Positions 1-7,003 of a stretch of DNA of 22,229 nucleotides are shown piece after piece; position 1 is the stretch's first letter; each line of letters begins with the position of its first letter. The notes beneath the pieces are model-generated. The model did no database searches. It was not told the DNA's origin and saw nothing but the letters and a program-made list of their open reading frames with translations. Origin of the DNA: Microbacteriaceae bacterium. GTDB lineage: Bacteria > Actinomycetota > Actinomycetes > Actinomycetales > Microbacteriaceae. The position numbers and the translations under genes are program-made. The stretch is from the NCBI GenBank assembly GCA_023254555.1, contig JALRLI010000006.1:1-22229 (forward strand), given 5' to 3'.

Positions 1-2
1 GT

Positions 3-269
3 AAGGTTGTAGTGCAGCTACAAATAGCGGGGGTTCGCGCTGAACTTGATGCCAGCGACGAACGGATGCAGAAGAAGATCCGCAATCAGACGAAGGCCAA
101 AGTGCCGATCATCTTGATCGCAGGTGAAGACGACCGCTCAGCGAATACAGTGAGCTTCAGATTCAGAGATGGAACCCAGATGAACGGTGTGCCCATAGAA
201 GCCGCAATTGCGCGTATCACGCAGTCAATTAGCGATCATGAGCAGGTAACGAGCGCATGGCAAGGCTGA
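3..269 (+). CDS. thrS: Threonyl-tRNA synthetase, C-terminal fragment (5' end outside window)
   Basis: This is the last 88 residues of threonine-tRNA ligase, a cytoplasmic class II enzyme that charges tRNA-Thr. What is visible is the end of the C-terminal anticodon-binding domain. It includes the family signature around DERMQKKIRNQTKAKVP, followed by the beta-strand ILIAGEDD and the terminal segment containing VSFRFRDGTQ. The reading frame is open to the window edge, so the gene is cut by the window rather than broken; the in-frame GTG at position 12 is not a real start. The catalytic core, editing domain and zinc site lie upstream and cannot be judged. The 3' end overlaps the start of the HIT-family gene by 13 bases, so the two are probably co-transcribed and translationally coupled, an arrangement also found in mycobacteria (thrS followed by the Rv2613c-type gene). 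Confidence 0.95.
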   Translation, partial: KVVVQLQIAGVRAELDASDERMQKKIRNQTKAKVPIILIAGEDDRSANTVSFRFRDGTQMNGVPIEAAIARITQSISDHEQVTSAWQG

Positions 270-856
270 GTCTCGATGATTACGACGATAACGAGCGGAC
301 AGAGACATCTACCGTGGATGCCGAGCCCACTCACTTAGCAGGTGTGCCAGATGAATTTCAGCGACTGTGGACCCCACACCGCATGGTTTACATTCAACAC
401 GGGCAACAGCCTGATGAGACAGAGTGTCCTTTCTGTTGGGCGCCGCAAGTCAGCGATGAAGAGGGCCTCATTGTTGCGAGGGGCAAACATGCCTTTGTCT
501 TGCTCAACCTCTTTCCATACAACTCCGGGCACATGCTTGTCTGCCCCTATCGTCATATATCGACGTACGACCTCGCTAGTCCAGAAGAGGTGGCTGAAAT
601 TGGTGAACTTACGCAGAAGGCGATGCGAGTGGTTTCAAAGGTGTCTCGCAGTGATGGATTTAACATCGGTATGAACCAAGGAATGGTCGCTGGGGCAGGT
701 ATTGCGGGCCACCTGCACCAACACATTGTTCCTCGTTGGGCTCAAGACGCAAATTTCATGCCGATCATTGCCAAGACGAAAGCGCTGCCGCAGTTGCTGG
801 GAGACGTGCGAACCCGCATCGCTGCAGCATGGCAAGAGTTCGAAGCTTCAAACTAA
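257..856 (+). CDS. HIT-family hydrolase / Ap4A phosphorylase-like protein
   Basis: A 199-residue histidine-triad protein, probably acting on dinucleoside polyphosphates or other nucleotide-phosphate conjugates in the cytoplasm. The catalytic triad is seen as HLHQH at residues 152-156, followed by IVPRW. A CPFC pair at 57-60 is a possible metal-binding site. The segment FPYNSGHMLVCPYRH (about 86-100) is the usual HIT core strand and helix. Length and architecture match the actinobacterial group of M. tuberculosis Rv2613c, described as an Ap4A phosphorylase; substrate assignment for this protein is inference. The ATG at 257 lies inside the end of thrS, with only a weak upstream AGG, so translation is probably coupled. 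The roughly 30-residue acidic N-terminal extension before PDEFQRLW looks poorly conserved. Only 10 bases separate it from yebC; the phosphatidylinositol-synthesis genes that follow this gene in M. tuberculosis are not here. Confidence 0.9.
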   Translation: MARLSLDDYDDNERTETSTVDAEPTHLAGVPDEFQRLWTPHRMVYIQHGQQPDETECPFCWAPQVSDEEGLIVARGKHAFVLLNLFPYNSGHMLVCPYRHISTYDLASPEEVAEIGELTQKAMRVVSKVSRSDGFNIGMNQGMVAGAGIAGHLHQHIVPRWAQDANFMPIIAKTKALPQLLGDVRTRIAAAWQEFEASN

Positions 857-866
857 GGAAGAGAAG

Positions 867-1628
867 ATGTCAGGTCACTCCAAGTGGGCAACTACCAAAC
901 ATAAGAAAGCCGCGATTGACGCGAAGCGTGCGAAATCGTTCGCCAAACTCATCAAGAATATTGAGGTTGCGGCGCGACTGGGAGGGGCTGATCTCGCCGG
1001 CAATCCCACACTTGTAGACGCGGTGCAGAAAGCAAAGAAGACTTCGGTACCGAATGACAATATTGACCGGGCCATCAAGCGTGGTGCGGGTCTCACAGGT
1101 GACGCAGTTGACTACGCCACAATCATGTACGAAGGTTACGGACCAAATGGTGTCGCGCTACTCATCGAGTGTCTTACCGATAACAAGAATCGGGCTGCGG
1201 CCGAGGTGCGCACCGCGATGACGCGAAACGGGGGGACAATGGCGGATCCTGGCAGCGTCGCGTATAACTTCCATCGCAAGGGAGTTATCACTGTGCCAGC
1301 GAGCGCGGCCTCTGAGGATGATGTCCTGGCAGCAGTGTTGGAAGCTGGGGCTGAAGACGTCTCACGAACGCCGAATGGTGAGTCATATGAAATCATCACC
1401 GAAGCATCTGATCTCGTTGCGGTCCGGTCAGCCCTTGTCGACGCCGGAATTGACTACGATTCAGCGGACGCTGAGTTCGTGCCGACCCTCAAGGTGGTGA
1501 TTGACGCTGAAACCGCGCAGAAGATCTTCAAACTTATCGATGCGCTAGAAGACAGCGATGACGTTCAGAACGTGTTCAGTAACTTCGATCTCACGGCCGA
1601 AGTGATGGCGCAGTTAGAGTCGGATTAG
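867..1628 (+). CDS. yebC: YebC/TACO1-family translation or transcription regulator
   Basis: A 253-residue member of the YebC/TACO1/PmpR family. The diagnostic N-terminus MSGHSKWATTKHKKAA is followed by KRAKSFAKL and VPNDNIDRAIKRG, then YEGYGPNGVALLIECLTDN and NGGTMADPGSVAYNF. This is full length for the family. Family members have been described both as DNA-binding transcriptional regulators and, more recently, as factors that help ribosomes through difficult proline stretches; which applies here cannot be told from sequence. The start at 867 is chosen because it gives the conserved N-terminus and is preceded by AAGGAAGAGAAG. The same frame is open further upstream inside the HIT gene, but that extension is not family sequence. 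It sits 21 bases upstream of ruvC, the common yebC-ruvCAB arrangement, so it is likely in the same operon. Confidence 0.95.
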   Translation: MSGHSKWATTKHKKAAIDAKRAKSFAKLIKNIEVAARLGGADLAGNPTLVDAVQKAKKTSVPNDNIDRAIKRGAGLTGDAVDYATIMYEGYGPNGVALLIECLTDNKNRAAAEVRTAMTRNGGTMADPGSVAYNFHRKGVITVPASAASEDDVLAAVLEAGAEDVSRTPNGESYEIITEASDLVAVRSALVDAGIDYDSADAEFVPTLKVVIDAETAQKIFKLIDALEDSDDVQNVFSNFDLTAEVMAQLESD

Positions 1629-1649
1629 CCACCGCGTCCGCACCTGCTC

Positions 1650-2204
1650 ATGAGAATTCTCGGCATTGACCCCGGTCTGACTCGTCTCGGTGTGGGCATT
1701 ATTGACCGAGTGGCCCAGAAGGACCTCCGGTTTCTTTCTGTTGAGGTATTGCGTAGCGACGTCTCTGCCGGCCTCAATCAGCGTCTGCACTCGATTGGCA
1801 AATCACTGGAGCACATCTTCGACAGCGCTAAGCCCGATGTCGTGTCTCTTGAGCGCGTTTTTGCCCAGCAGAATGTCTCGACGGTTATTGGCACCGCCCA
1901 AATCTCTGGAATCGCCATCTACCTTGCTTCTGAACGTAACATTCCGGTGCGTCTCTATACACCGAGCGAAGTGAAAGCAGCAGTTACCGGATTCGGATCA
2001 GCGGATAAGAAACAGGTCACCGCTATGGTGACTCGGATCCTGAAATTAGATTCTCCGCCAACGCCGGCAGACGCCGCTGACGCATTAGCACTGGCCATCA
2101 CACACGCGTGGCGAGCCGGGCACAGCGACCGAACAGCAAATGACAACAAATCCCTCACTCCAGCGCAAGTTGCTTGGCTCGCCGCCGAGCGAGGCCGTAA
2201 ATAG
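1650..2204 (+). CDS. ruvC: Holliday junction endonuclease RuvC
   Basis: A 184-residue crossover-junction resolvase that cuts four-way DNA junctions after branch migration by RuvAB. The four acidic active-site residues of the RNase H-like fold are recognisable: D7 in GIDPGLTR, E68 in SLERVF, and D141 and D144 in PADAADALALAI. These match the spacing of the E. coli catalytic set. The C-terminal tail after the last helix (about 155-184) is polar and probably flexible, as is common in actinobacterial RuvC. Start ATG at 1650 gives the standard MRILGIDPG N-terminus, although there is no clear Shine-Dalgarno sequence in the 21-base gap after yebC. It is followed by ruvA after 24 bases. Confidence 0.96.
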   Translation: MRILGIDPGLTRLGVGIIDRVAQKDLRFLSVEVLRSDVSAGLNQRLHSIGKSLEHIFDSAKPDVVSLERVFAQQNVSTVIGTAQISGIAIYLASERNIPVRLYTPSEVKAAVTGFGSADKKQVTAMVTRILKLDSPPTPADAADALALAITHAWRAGHSDRTANDNKSLTPAQVAWLAAERGRK

Positions 2205-2216
2205 CCGGCCATTGTC

Positions 2217-2228
2217 TAGGCTTTCGGT
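2217..2228 (+). promoter_or_regulatory. Candidate -10 hexamer directly before ruvA (possible leaderless start)
   Basis: TAGGCT at 2217-2222 matches the actinobacterial TANNNT -10 pattern and is separated by six bases from the GTG start of ruvA at 2229. This spacing would place transcription start at or next to the start codon. No convincing -35 element is visible, and AGG within the same hexamer could instead serve as a minimal ribosome-binding site. An identical hexamer at the same distance precedes aroQ. Confidence 0.3.
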
Positions 2229-2858
2229 GTGATCTCGTCAATCCGCGGTACCGTCCTGAAAGTTGGGCTTGACTATCTTGTCATTGACATATCCGGAGTT
2301 GGCTTCAGATGTGAAGTTCCTCGGTCGGAGGCCGCGCGGGCTCGAGTAAGCTCAGAGGTTGCCCTTCACACAGAGCTCGTTGTGAGGGAAGACTCATTGA
2401 CCGTTTTCGGCTTTACTGACGAAGACCATCTCACGCTTTTCAAGCTCCTCATCTCTGTCACCGGAGTTGGCCCAAGGTCGGCGCTCGGAATTTTGTCTGA
2501 ACTCGAACTGCATCAGATTGTGTCGGCAATCCAGAGCGACGATGATGGGCAATTCAGGCGAGTCAGCGGGATTGGTCCGAAAACGGCCAAGCTCATCGTC
2601 GTTTCCCTCGCCGGGAAAGTAGATGCCCTCCAAAAGTCGTCTTTCGATGGTGAGTCGACCGGCCCAGAAGATTCCGAGGCCGCAATACAACTCAGCATTC
2701 GAGCTGACGTAGTTCAAGCGCTCATCGGACTGGGTTGGAAAGAACAGTCCGCCAATGATGCGGTCGCTGACGCAGTGCGCGCCGGTGCTGAGCCCAATGA
2801 GAGCGCTCTGCTCCGTGCAGCGCTCCTGCTACTGCAGAACACGCCGGGGAGGACCTAG
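2229..2858 (+). CDS. ruvA: Holliday junction DNA helicase subunit RuvA
   Basis: A 209-residue junction-recognition subunit that forms tetramers on four-way DNA and loads the RuvB motor. The N-terminal OB-fold domain begins MISSIRGTV and includes the acidic-pin region. The two helix-hairpin-helix motifs are visible as SVTGVGPRSA (about 76-85) and VSGIGPKTAK (about 111-120). The C-terminal domain III that contacts RuvB occupies about residues 160-209 (segment DVVQALIGLGWKEQ). Length is typical. The GTG at 2229 is chosen because it gives the conserved N-terminus; there is no strong ribosome-binding site. It lies between ruvC and ruvB, and only two bases separate its stop from the ruvB start, so the RuvAB pair is coupled. 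Confidence 0.96.
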   Translation: MISSIRGTVLKVGLDYLVIDISGVGFRCEVPRSEAARARVSSEVALHTELVVREDSLTVFGFTDEDHLTLFKLLISVTGVGPRSALGILSELELHQIVSAIQSDDDGQFRRVSGIGPKTAKLIVVSLAGKVDALQKSSFDGESTGPEDSEAAIQLSIRADVVQALIGLGWKEQSANDAVADAVRAGAEPNESALLRAALLLLQNTPGRT

Positions 2859-2860
2859 CA

Positions 2861-3862
2861 GTGTCTGACGAGGTGAATCCCATGAGCTTGGGGGAGGGCG
2901 AAGTCAACTTTGAGGGTGCCCTTCGCCCGAGCTCACTCAGTGAATTCGTAGGTCAAACCAAAGTGCGAGAGCAACTCTCCCTCCTCCTCGATGCAGCCAA
3001 GCTACAAAGTAGAACACCTGACCACATTCTTCTTGCAGGGCCTCCGGGATTGGGTAAAACCACGCTCTCGATGATTGTCGCCAATGAGTTAGGTGCGCAG
3101 CTACATCTCACGAGCGGCCCAGCGATCACACACGCCGGAGACCTGGCTGCAATCCTTTCTGCACTGACACCCGGAGAGGTGCTCTTCATCGATGAGATTC
3201 ATCGGATGTCGCGCTCTGCTGAAGAAATGTTGTATCTCGCGATGGAAGACTTCAGGATTGACATCGTGGTTGGAAAGGGCGCTGGGGCAACATCCATACC
3301 ACTCGATATTGCACCGTTCACGCTCATCTCCGCGACCACGCGCGCTGGGCTTCTGCCCAATCCACTCCGTGACCGTTTCGGATTCACTGCGAACCTCGAG
3401 TTTTACGATGCTGACGAGCTCGCCCAGGTTATTAGACGTGCTGCAGCCCTGCTGAATTTCGCAGTTTCCAGCGAGACTGCGGCCCTAATTGCCTCGCGCT
3501 CCAGAGGCACTCCCCGAATCGCGAATCGGCTTCTGAGGCGAGTGAGAGATTATGTGCTTGTGCAGGGAGAACCGCTCAACGAAGCCTCAGTCACGCGAGC
3601 GCTGGCGCTCTACGACGTAGACGAATTAGGTCTCGACCGACTCGACCGAGAGGTGCTGAACGCACTCATCACCAAATTCCGTGGCGGTCCAGTTGGGCTC
3701 TCGACACTCGCGATGTCAGTTGGTGAAGATGCTGAAACGATTGAGGCTGTGGTGGAGCCTTTCCTCGTTCGTGCCGGTCTCGTGGTGCGCACGCCAAGAG
3801 GACGTTCAGCCACTCAACAGGCGTGGCACCACTTCAAGCTTTCCCCGCCAGATAGCCTATAG
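2861..3862 (+). CDS. ruvB: Holliday junction branch-migration ATPase RuvB
   Basis: A 333-residue AAA+ motor that drives branch migration with RuvA. Walker A is GPPGLGKTT at about residues 60-68, Walker B is LFIDEIHRM with D111 and E112, sensor 1 is ISATTRAG, and the arginine-finger region is NPLRDRFG. The C-terminal winged-helix domain includes RGGPVGLSTLA and ends near the TPRGR segment. The start codon is GTG at 2861, preceded by GGGGAGG eight bases upstream. A downstream in-frame ATG would remove seven residues and is less well supported by ribosome-binding-site spacing. It follows ruvA after two bases and is the last gene of the ruvCAB block; the 59-base gap to yajC probably contains a new promoter. 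Confidence 0.97.
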   Translation: MSDEVNPMSLGEGEVNFEGALRPSSLSEFVGQTKVREQLSLLLDAAKLQSRTPDHILLAGPPGLGKTTLSMIVANELGAQLHLTSGPAITHAGDLAAILSALTPGEVLFIDEIHRMSRSAEEMLYLAMEDFRIDIVVGKGAGATSIPLDIAPFTLISATTRAGLLPNPLRDRFGFTANLEFYDADELAQVIRRAAALLNFAVSSETAALIASRSRGTPRIANRLLRRVRDYVLVQGEPLNEASVTRALALYDVDELGLDRLDREVLNALITKFRGGPVGLSTLAMSVGEDAETIEAVVEPFLVRAGLVVRTPRGRSATQQAWHHFKLSPPDSL

Positions 3863-3877
3863 TTTTATATGTCTGGC
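3847..3877 (+). promoter_or_regulatory. Candidate yajC-secDF promoter, overlapped by an inverted repeat
   Basis: TATAGT at 3858-3863 is a good actinobacterial -10 match across the end of ruvB. The best -35 candidate is TTCAAG at 3833-3838 with an over-long 19-base spacer, so the call is tentative. The -10 lies in the loop of a GCCAGA/TCTGGC inverted repeat (3847-3852 with 3872-3877). That repeat could alternatively be a weak 3' hairpin for the ruv operon, although no T-tract follows it. Confidence 0.3.
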
Positions 3878-3921
3878 CTCGTTTGCCGGCGCTTGCACAT
3901 ACGAAAATCCGAAAGGTAACT

Positions 3922-4287
3922 GTGGATACAATCACGCAGATGTTCCAAGATCCGTTTTCACTGTTGATGCTGGGTCTGCTCGCAGTGCTCATCATCTTCA
4001 TGTTCCGCAGTAGTCGCAAGAGGCAAGCCGCCGCTAGGGCCCTCCAGGAAGGCCTCAAGCCAGGTGTCGAAGTTATGCTCCAGAGTGGAATTTTCGGTAC
4101 TGTTCTCGACGTAGACAACGAGGGTAATAAGGTATCCGTGCAGAGCGGTCCAGGAACAACTCTCGTGGTGCACCGCAACGCAATCTCAACTATCATTCCT
4201 GAGCCGCAGCCAGAATCGCTATCAGAAGAGAGTGCGGCTACGTCTCCTGAGTTCGGTGAGAATCCCGACACAGACGACAAGAAGTAG
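3922..4287 (+). CDS. yajC: Preprotein translocase accessory subunit YajC
   Basis: A 121-residue single-pass membrane protein that associates with SecD-SecF at the Sec translocon. After a short N-terminus (MDTITQMFQDPF) there is one hydrophobic helix, LLMLGLLAVLIIFMF, followed by the basic stop-transfer RSSRKRQ. The cytoplasmic YajC domain contains LKPGVEVMLQSGIFGTV. The tail is acidic and serine/glutamate rich, typical of actinobacterial YajC. The GTG at 3922 is chosen: GAAAGG lies five bases upstream and the product begins just before the membrane helix. The frame is open upstream to an ATG at 3883, but that extension adds basic sequence not seen in the family. secD begins eight bases after the stop. 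Confidence 0.92.
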   Translation: MDTITQMFQDPFSLLMLGLLAVLIIFMFRSSRKRQAAARALQEGLKPGVEVMLQSGIFGTVLDVDNEGNKVSVQSGPGTTLVVHRNAISTIIPEPQPESLSEESAATSPEFGENPDTDDKK

Positions 4288-4295
4288 AAATCAGC

Positions 4296-5984
4296 TTGAG
4301 TTCTACCCAGCAAGCTCGGGGAGCGCGACGTGCGCTTGCCTGGCTGACCGTCATTGTTGTGGCCCTTGTTGGGTTGATTTCTATTGGCGTCTTCACAGCC
4401 GGAGCGAGTTGGACGCCGAAGCTCGCACTTGATCTTGAGGGCGGGACTCAAATTCTGTTGACTGCAAAGGTTGCGGAGGGGGAGACTGTCACTCAAGAAC
4501 AACTCAATCAGGCAGTTTCGATTATTCGCCAGCGTGTTGACGCTGCCGGTGTTTCGGAAGCGGAAATAACCACTCAGGGCTCACAGAATATCGTCGTTTC
4601 AATTCCAGGTAACCCTGACGACGCAACACTGCAACGAATTGAAGCGTCCGCAAAGTTAGAGTTCAGGCCGGTTCTCTACACTGCAGCTCCAACTACCCCG
4701 AGTGAAGACAACCCGTCGGCCGATGAAGTTATCGACATGGCGGCTCTCGTTCCCAACCCGCAGCCTTCCGCTGCGGGCGATACTGCTTGGCTCACCGAGC
4801 CAATGCTCGCCGCGTTTTCTTCGTTTACCTGTGACTCCGCAACCGCACTCGCAGCCGGAGACCAGAGCCCCAAATTACCCCTCTTCACCTGCGACGCAGA
4901 GCAAACCACGAAGTACATTCTCGGCCCGGTAGAACTGACTGGTGACGTCATAGTAGACGCGAGTGCCCAACCTGAAACAACATCAAGTGGAGCTACCACA
5001 GGTGCGTGGGCGGTGCAGATCCAGATGAATTCCAAGGGCACCAAGACCTTCGGTGAGATCAGCACGCGGATGTACGGAGCGCAGGCGCCGCTCAATCAAT
5101 TTGCGTTCGTTCTCGATGGCGTGGTGCTGTCAGCTCCCGCTATGCAGGCACAGATTTTGGACGGCCGGCCTTCCATTACCGGAGGATTCACTCAGGAATC
5201 CTCCAAAGCATTGGCTGATCAACTTAAGTTCGGCGCGTTGCCAATCGGATTCACGGTTCAGAGTCAAGAGCATATTTCTGCAACCCTGGGTTCGGCACAA
5301 CTGGCAAGTGGACTTCTGGCGGGAGCCATCGGGCTACTGCTCGTCGTCATATACTCGCTACTCCAGTACCGGGTTCTGGGATTGGTCACCGTCGCCTCAC
5401 TCGTGGTGGCCGCCGTTCTGACCTACCTCGTCCTCACATTCCTGTCATGGCGCCAGGGCTACCGGCTATCCCTTGCTGGTGTGGCGGGCGTAATCGTGGC
5501 TATTGGTGTCACTGCTGACTCTTTTATCGTCTACTTCGAACGCGTTCGTGACGAGCTGCGGGAGGGTAAGGCTCTGGCCCTCGCTGTTGAGAATGGATGG
5601 CGTCGAGCGTTCCGCACAATTCTCGCGTCAGACGGTATCAACCTGCTCGGAGCAATAATTCTGTTCGTCTTCGCGATTGGCAATGTGCGGGGGTTCGCCT
5701 TTACCCTCGGCATCACCACCATCGTAGATGTCATCGTTGTGGCGCTGTTCACACATCCGATCTTGGCCTTGCTTGCCCGCACGCGATTCTTCGCAGGCGG
5801 ACATCCATTGAGTGGCCTAGACCCGAGTGGCTTGGGTGCCGTCTATCGGGGACGCGCACGCTTTGAGGTGGCTGAATCTGTGAAGCCTGGAAAATCCAAA
5901 AAGAGCCGCAAAGAGGCCGAAAAACGGCAGACGATCGCTGAGCGTAAAGCCGCCGAGCAGTCCAAGACTTTGGGAGGCGAATAG
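4296..5984 (+). CDS. secD: Protein translocase subunit SecD
   Basis: A 562-residue RND-like membrane protein that, with SecF, uses the proton gradient to assist late steps of Sec-dependent export. There is an N-terminal transmembrane helix (about 14-36), the DLEGGTQILL motif at the start of the large extracytoplasmic P1 domain, and LDGRPSITGGFTQESSKALA before the membrane core. Five further helices lie between about residues 340 and 500. The signature GVTADSFIVYFERVRDE is followed by LASDGINLLGAIILF. The C-terminal 40 residues are a lysine/glutamate-rich cytoplasmic tail (KSKKSRKEAEKRQ) common in actinobacteria. Threonine, serine and proline are enriched in P1 (about 126-225), a lineage-variable insertion. 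The TTG at 4296 is the only start giving the full N-terminal helix; its ribosome-binding site is weak, so coupling to yajC is likely. Confidence 0.95.
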   Translation: MSSTQQARGARRALAWLTVIVVALVGLISIGVFTAGASWTPKLALDLEGGTQILLTAKVAEGETVTQEQLNQAVSIIRQRVDAAGVSEAEITTQGSQNIVVSIPGNPDDATLQRIEASAKLEFRPVLYTAAPTTPSEDNPSADEVIDMAALVPNPQPSAAGDTAWLTEPMLAAFSSFTCDSATALAAGDQSPKLPLFTCDAEQTTKYILGPVELTGDVIVDASAQPETTSSGATTGAWAVQIQMNSKGTKTFGEISTRMYGAQAPLNQFAFVLDGVVLSAPAMQAQILDGRPSITGGFTQESSKALADQLKFGALPIGFTVQSQEHISATLGSAQLASGLLAGAIGLLLVVIYSLLQYRVLGLVTVASLVVAAVLTYLVLTFLSWRQGYRLSLAGVAGVIVAIGVTADSFIVYFERVRDELREGKALALAVENGWRRAFRTILASDGINLLGAIILFVFAIGNVRGFAFTLGITTIVDVIVVALFTHPILALLARTRFFAGGHPLSGLDPSGLGAVYRGRARFEVAESVKPGKSKKSRKEAEKRQTIAERKAAEQSKTLGGE

Positions 5985-5987
5985 GTA

Positions 5988-6965
5988 GTGTTTTCTTTGC
6001 GTGAAATTGGGAACAAGCTCTACACCGGCGAGCGGTCTATCGATGTCGTTGGCAGAGCGAAGCTCTGGTTCAGCATCTCAGCTCTCGTTATCATCGTAGC
6101 CGTGGCGGGGACTGCGCTACGCGGGGGATTCACCTTCGGCATCGAATTCACCGGCGGTAGTCAATTCCAATTAACGGTAGGGGAGAACCCAAACCAGACA
6201 AAAGCCGTGGATGCCGTGCATGAAGTGCTTCCCAACAGCACGCCGAAAGTGACCGTTGTCGGCGACGCGGATATTCGAGTGCAGACTGAGCAGGTGTCGG
6301 GCAAAGAGAGCCGAGAAATACGCAACGCACTCGCCTCCGCTTACGGAGTCAAAGAATCTGCCATCAACACCTCCTTCATCGGCGCAGCTTGGGGTCAAGA
6401 CGTCACCAAGCAAGCACTGATCGCCCTGATTGTGTTTCTCATCTTCGTCTCGCTCGTGATGGCGATCTACTTTAGAACCTGGAAAATGTCTGTCGCAGCC
6501 TTGGTTGCGTTGTTGCACGACCTCATTATTACTGCCGGAATTTACGGACTCACAGGGCTTGAGATTACCCCCGCAGCGGTAATCGGTTTTCTCACCATCC
6601 TCGGATACTCGCTGTACGACACCGTGGTCGTATTCGACAAGATTCGTGAGAACACCGCTAAGGGTCACCTCAGCGAGGCGTTGACGTTCGGTCAAGCGGT
6701 GAACCTGTCCGTCAACCAGACGCTCGTAAGATCGATTAATACCTCCGTCGTTGCGCTGCTTCCCGTGGCTTCGATCCTGATTATCGGCGCCTTCGTGCTC
6801 GGAGCAGGTACGCTACGTGACATCTCCCTGGCTCTGTTCCTTGGCCTCTTTTTCGGTGTCTACTCCACCATTTTCGTCGCGTCGCCACTCTATGCGCTGC
6901 TTCGCTCAAAAGAGCCGGCCATTGTTAAACATGATGAGAAGGCCTTGGCCATTCAAAGCAAGTAA
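5988..6965 (+). CDS. secF: Protein translocase subunit SecF
   Basis: A 325-residue partner of SecD in the translocon-associated proton-driven complex. An N-terminal membrane helix (about 27-48) precedes the motif FGIEFTGGSQFQL. The membrane core includes LIALIVFLIFVSLVMAIYF, LLHDLIITAGIY, the signature ILGYSLYDTVVVFDKIREN, and the conserved NQTLVRSINTS. Six transmembrane segments can be traced. The GTG at 5988 begins three bases after the secD stop. GGGAGG lies further upstream than usual, with a nearer AGGTA. A 38-base gap follows before rel; the apt gene found between secF and relA in M. tuberculosis is absent here. Confidence 0.96.
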   Translation: MFSLREIGNKLYTGERSIDVVGRAKLWFSISALVIIVAVAGTALRGGFTFGIEFTGGSQFQLTVGENPNQTKAVDAVHEVLPNSTPKVTVVGDADIRVQTEQVSGKESREIRNALASAYGVKESAINTSFIGAAWGQDVTKQALIALIVFLIFVSLVMAIYFRTWKMSVAALVALLHDLIITAGIYGLTGLEITPAAVIGFLTILGYSLYDTVVVFDKIRENTAKGHLSEALTFGQAVNLSVNQTLVRSINTSVVALLPVASILIIGAFVLGAGTLRDISLALFLGLFFGVYSTIFVASPLYALLRSKEPAIVKHDEKALAIQSK

Positions 6966-7003
6966 CCTGTAAAGACGAACCATATTCTCTAAGGGAGCGG
7001 GCG

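Noticed and set aside
702..866. Upstream extension of the yebC frame into the HIT gene
   Set aside because: The extension is the HIT gene read in another frame; MSGHSKW at 867 is the invariant family N-terminus and has a good ribosome-binding site.
1634..1644. 11-base direct repeat GCGTCCGCACC upstream of ruvC and again at 22125-22135 upstream of efp
   Set aside because: Dozens of matching 11-mers are expected by chance within a window this size, and distances to the start codons differ.
3834..4502. A 222-codon minus-strand reading frame opposite yajC and the start of secD
   Set aside because: It is antisense to well-supported genes, its product has low-complexity serine/arginine-rich sequence without a recognisable motif, and there is no ribosome-binding site or context for it.
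6171..6695. A 174-codon minus-strand reading frame opposite secF
   Set aside because: It is a shadow of the secF coding frame; the product shows no domain-like pattern and secF itself is intact.
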